A DNA stretch of 64,000 nucleotides from an uncultured Prevotella sp. (GTDB taxonomy: Bacteria > Bacteroidota > Bacteroidia > Bacteroidales > Bacteroidaceae): NCBI GenBank assembly GCA_900316295.1, contig ONCJ01000001.1, forward strand, positions 124,001 to 188,000. The letters are read 5' to 3'. Of the stretch, positions 62,047-64,000 are shown piece by piece. The notes beneath the pieces were generated by a model, which was not told where the DNA came from, ran no database searches, and saw nothing but the letters and a program-made list of their open reading frames with translations. Every line of letters starts with the position of its first letter. Position 1 is the first letter of the stretch. The translations under genes were made by a program, and so were the position numbers.

Positions 62047-62880
62047 ATGAAACTACTATTAGGCGACTATAACACACTACGCATAGCACGACGATCAGAC
62101 ATCGGACTATACCTCGACGGCGACCAGGCTGGTGAGATACTGCTGCCCAACAGATATGTCACACAGGACATGCAGATAGGCGACGAGACACGCGTCTTCC
62201 TATACCTCGACCAGGAAGAACGACTCGTAGCCACCACCGAGCAGCCACTGGCAAAGGTAGGCGACTTCGCATGCCTTGAGTGCGTATGGGTGAACCAGTA
62301 TGGAGCATTCCTCGACTGGGGTCTAATGAAGAACCTCTTCTGCCCCTTCCGCGAGCAGCGACAACGCATGGAGACAGGACGACGATACATCGTTCACGTA
62401 CATATAGACCAAGACAGCTACCGTATCATGGCGTCAGCCAAGGTCTCCAAATTCCTCTCCACCGACCACCCGCCCTATCAGCCTGGTGACGAGGCAGATA
62501 TCCTCGTATGGCAGCCCACAGACATGGGATACAAAGTCATAGTAGACAACCGCTACTATGGACTCATCTTCCGCAACCAGGTATTTCAACCCATACACAC
62601 GGGCGACCGTCTGAAGGCATATATCAGCAACGTCAGGGAAGACGGCAAACTGGACATAGCCCTGCAACACACCGGACGCCAGCACACCCAGGACTTCGCC
62701 GAAGAGCTGCTCGCCTACCTGCACGACCACAACGGAATCTGTAGCCTCGGCGACAAGAGTGATGCCGATGACATACGCGACACCTTCCACGTCAGTAAGA
62801 AAACCTTCAAACGAGCCGTAGGCGACCTGTATAAGCGCCACCTCGTCATGGCAGGCGACTATGAGGTGAGGCTGAAGTGA
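62047..62880 (+). CDS. CvfB-like S1/OB-fold RNA-binding protein
   Basis: 277 residues. Three S1-like OB domains in tandem: the first at GEILLPNRYVTQDMQIGDET, the second at VWVNQYGAFLDWGLMKNLFC, a third near KVIVDNRYYGLIFRNQVFQP. A winged-helix C-terminus follows (DDIRDTFHVSKKTFKRAVGDLYKR). This is the layout of CvfB/YitL, RNA-binding regulators of virulence and stress genes. The exact targets are unknown. A strong bidirectional terminator lies after it. Confidence 0.88.
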   Translation: MKLLLGDYNTLRIARRSDIGLYLDGDQAGEILLPNRYVTQDMQIGDETRVFLYLDQEERLVATTEQPLAKVGDFACLECVWVNQYGAFLDWGLMKNLFCPFREQRQRMETGRRYIVHVHIDQDSYRIMASAKVSKFLSTDHPPYQPGDEADILVWQPTDMGYKVIVDNRYYGLIFRNQVFQPIHTGDRLKAYISNVREDGKLDIALQHTGRQHTQDFAEELLAYLHDHNGICSLGDKSDADDIRDTFHVSKKTFKRAVGDLYKRHLVMAGDYEVRLK

Positions 62881-62910
62881 GTACTGCCCTAAAGCAATAG
62901 CAATCAAAAC

Positions 62911-62955
62911 AAAAAGAATGAGGCACATCATAAATGGCATGCCTCATTCTTTTTT
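62911..62955. terminator. Bidirectional terminator between cvfB-like gene and asnS
   Basis: AAAAAGAATGAGGCA (62911-62925) and TGCCTCATTCTTTTT (62940-62954) pair perfectly with a 14-base loop and have A/T runs on both sides. Confidence 0.9.
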
Positions 62956-62986
62956 GTTGTTTCGTTCTTCTCTCCTACCCCCAGCT

Positions 62987-64000
62987 TTAGAACTCGGCGT
63001 TCTTAGGTGTGCGAGGGAAGGGGATGACGTCACGGATGTTCTGCATACCTGTAACGAAAAGAATCAAACGCTCGAAGCCGAGACCGAAGCCGGCATGAGG
63101 ACAGGTGCCCCAACGGCGAGTATCGAGATACCACCATAGGTGGGTCGTATCCATCTGGCGCTTCTCCACCTCGCCCATGAGCTTGTCGTAGCTCTCCTCA
63201 CGAACGGAACCACCGATGATCTCGCCTATCTGCGGGAACAGCACGTCGGTGCCCTGCATCGTTGGACCAGGTGCGACAGCACCCTTATAGCCTACGGAGC
63301 CCTCGCCCTGCTCGGCGTTCTGCTTCATATAGAAGGACTTGATGGCACTGGGATAGTCGGTCATGATGACTGGCTTCTTGAAGTGCTCCTCTACGAGATA
63401 GCGCTCATGCTCAGAGGCAAGGTCGTCGCCCCAGTTGCAGGGGAACTCGAACTTCTTGCCGTTCTTGATAGCTTCCTGCAGGATATTTATGCCTTCGGTA
63501 TATGGCAGGCGGACAAACTCGTCACAGAGGACTCCCTGGAGTCGCTCGAGTAGGGTCTTGTCTATCATCTTGTTGAGGAACTCGAGGTCGTCCTTGCAGT
63601 TGTCGAGTGCCCAGCGCACACAATACTTGATAAAGTCTTCCTCGAGGTCCATAAGTCCTTCCTGATCGAGGAATGCCACCTCGGGCTCTACCATCCAGAA
63701 CTCTGCCAGATGGCGCGGGGTATTGCTATTCTCTGCGCGGAAGGTGGGACCGAAGGTGTAGATGGAGCCGAGAGCTGTGGCTCCGAGCTCACCCTCGAGT
63801 TGTCCGCTGACTGTGAGTGATGTCTGCTCACCGAAGAAGTCGTCATCATAGATAATCTTTCCGTTCTCGTCTTTCTTCAGGTCATAGAGGTTCTTGGTCG
63901 TTACCTGGAACATGTTACCGGCACCCTCACAATCACTGGCTGTAATCAGCGGGGTGTGGAAATAGAAGAAGCCATGCTCATGAAAATAGGTGTGAATGGC
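62987..64000 (-). CDS. asnS: Asparaginyl-tRNA synthetase (C-terminal part, runs off window)
   Basis: The frame stays open to the window edge; 337 codons are present. Class II motif 2 is [21 protein letters not shown], motif 3 is [12 protein letters not shown] near the end. [20 protein letters not shown] upstream is typical of AsnRS. It charges tRNA-Asn. The N-terminal anticodon-binding domain lies outside the window. The end [15 protein letters not shown] is as expected for the family, so the C-terminus is complete. Confidence 0.95.
   Translation of the reverse strand, partial: AIHTYFHEHGFFYFHTPLITASDCEGAGNMFQVTTKNLYDLKKDENGKIIYDDDFFGEQTSLTVSGQLEGELGATALGSIYTFGPTFRAENSNTPRHLAEFWMVEPEVAFLDQEGLMDLEEDFIKYCVRWALDNCKDDLEFLNKMIDKTLLERLQGVLCDEFVRLPYTEGINILQEAIKNGKKFEFPCNWGDDLASEHERYLVEEHFKKPVIMTDYPSAIKSFYMKQNAEQGEGSVGYKGAVAPGPTMQGTDVLFPQIGEIIGGSVREESYDKLMGEVEKRQMDTTHLWWYLDTRRWGTCPHAGFGLGFERLILFVTGMQNIRDVIPFPRTPKNAEF

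Overview
The window reads as Bacteroidota, most likely Prevotella-like (order Bacteroidales). The evidence is SusC/SusD and TonB-type outer-membrane proteins, DUF4421, DUF3316 and BtrH_N families, meso-diaminopimelate dehydrogenase, an UpxY/NusG-like antiterminator, and repeated promoters of the Bacteroidota type (-33 TTTG, 19-20 bp spacer, -7 TAnnTTTG). Gaps also carry dispersed short repeats (ATTACGCATTAAGC, ACGGATAACACGGATT, CCCCTCC...GGAGGGG hairpins). The species cannot be fixed from this text.

Layout. 1-8.4 kb: ruvA 5' part, ddh, an outer-membrane beta-barrel protein, a SusCD pair. 8.5-13.6 kb: queC, a DUF4421 protein, a VanX-like dipeptidase with a TlpA-like thioredoxin, a secreted bleomycin-hydrolase-type peptidase. 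13.8-18.7 kb: dxs, trkA, trkH. 18.7-22.1 kb: an AT-rich, repeat-rich accessory patch. It holds a secreted protein of unknown role, a gene remnant, a lipoprotein and a Tae4-like amidase toxin cassette with its own promoter. 22.2-25.7 kb: a DUF4435/TOPRIM gene and an ABC-type ATPase (PARIS/OLD-like pair) behind an SLC13 transporter. 25.8-30.8 kb: a small membrane protein, parC, a DUF3316 protein and an S41 peptidase lipoprotein.

30.8-49.2 kb is one 19-gene minus-strand operon for an aryl-polyene/dialkylresorcinol (flexirubin-like) lipid pigment. It has an UpxY antiterminator, KR, KS, ACP, two dehydratases, DarA and DarB, acyltransferases, a GT2-acyltransferase fusion, a FAD desaturase-like enzyme, LolA, a BtrH-like acyl transferase and an MMPL exporter fused to an acyltransferase. 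The ACP-bound polyene would be made by KS/KR/DH, the resorcinol by DarA/DarB, the parts joined and acylated by the acyltransferases, and the product exported by MMPL and LolA.

49.2-52.6 kb: non-coding hairpins, a three-gene AT-rich cassette of unknown function, and a promoter-driven ~360-nt structured RNA candidate with competing stems and a terminator, next to tRNA-Leu with a duplicated promoter. 52.9-64 kb: a Cthe_2159-type beta-helix lipoprotein, a LytS/LytTR two-component pair, an FMN-binding protein, a di-cysteine repeat protein, asd, a CPA2 antiporter, a LolD-type ATPase, a CvfB-like S1 protein and asnS (partial).

The strongest candidates for something new are the antiterminator-headed pigment operon, the structured RNA at 51957-52316, the orphan Tae4 cassette, and dispersed repeats that have become signal-peptide or linker code.
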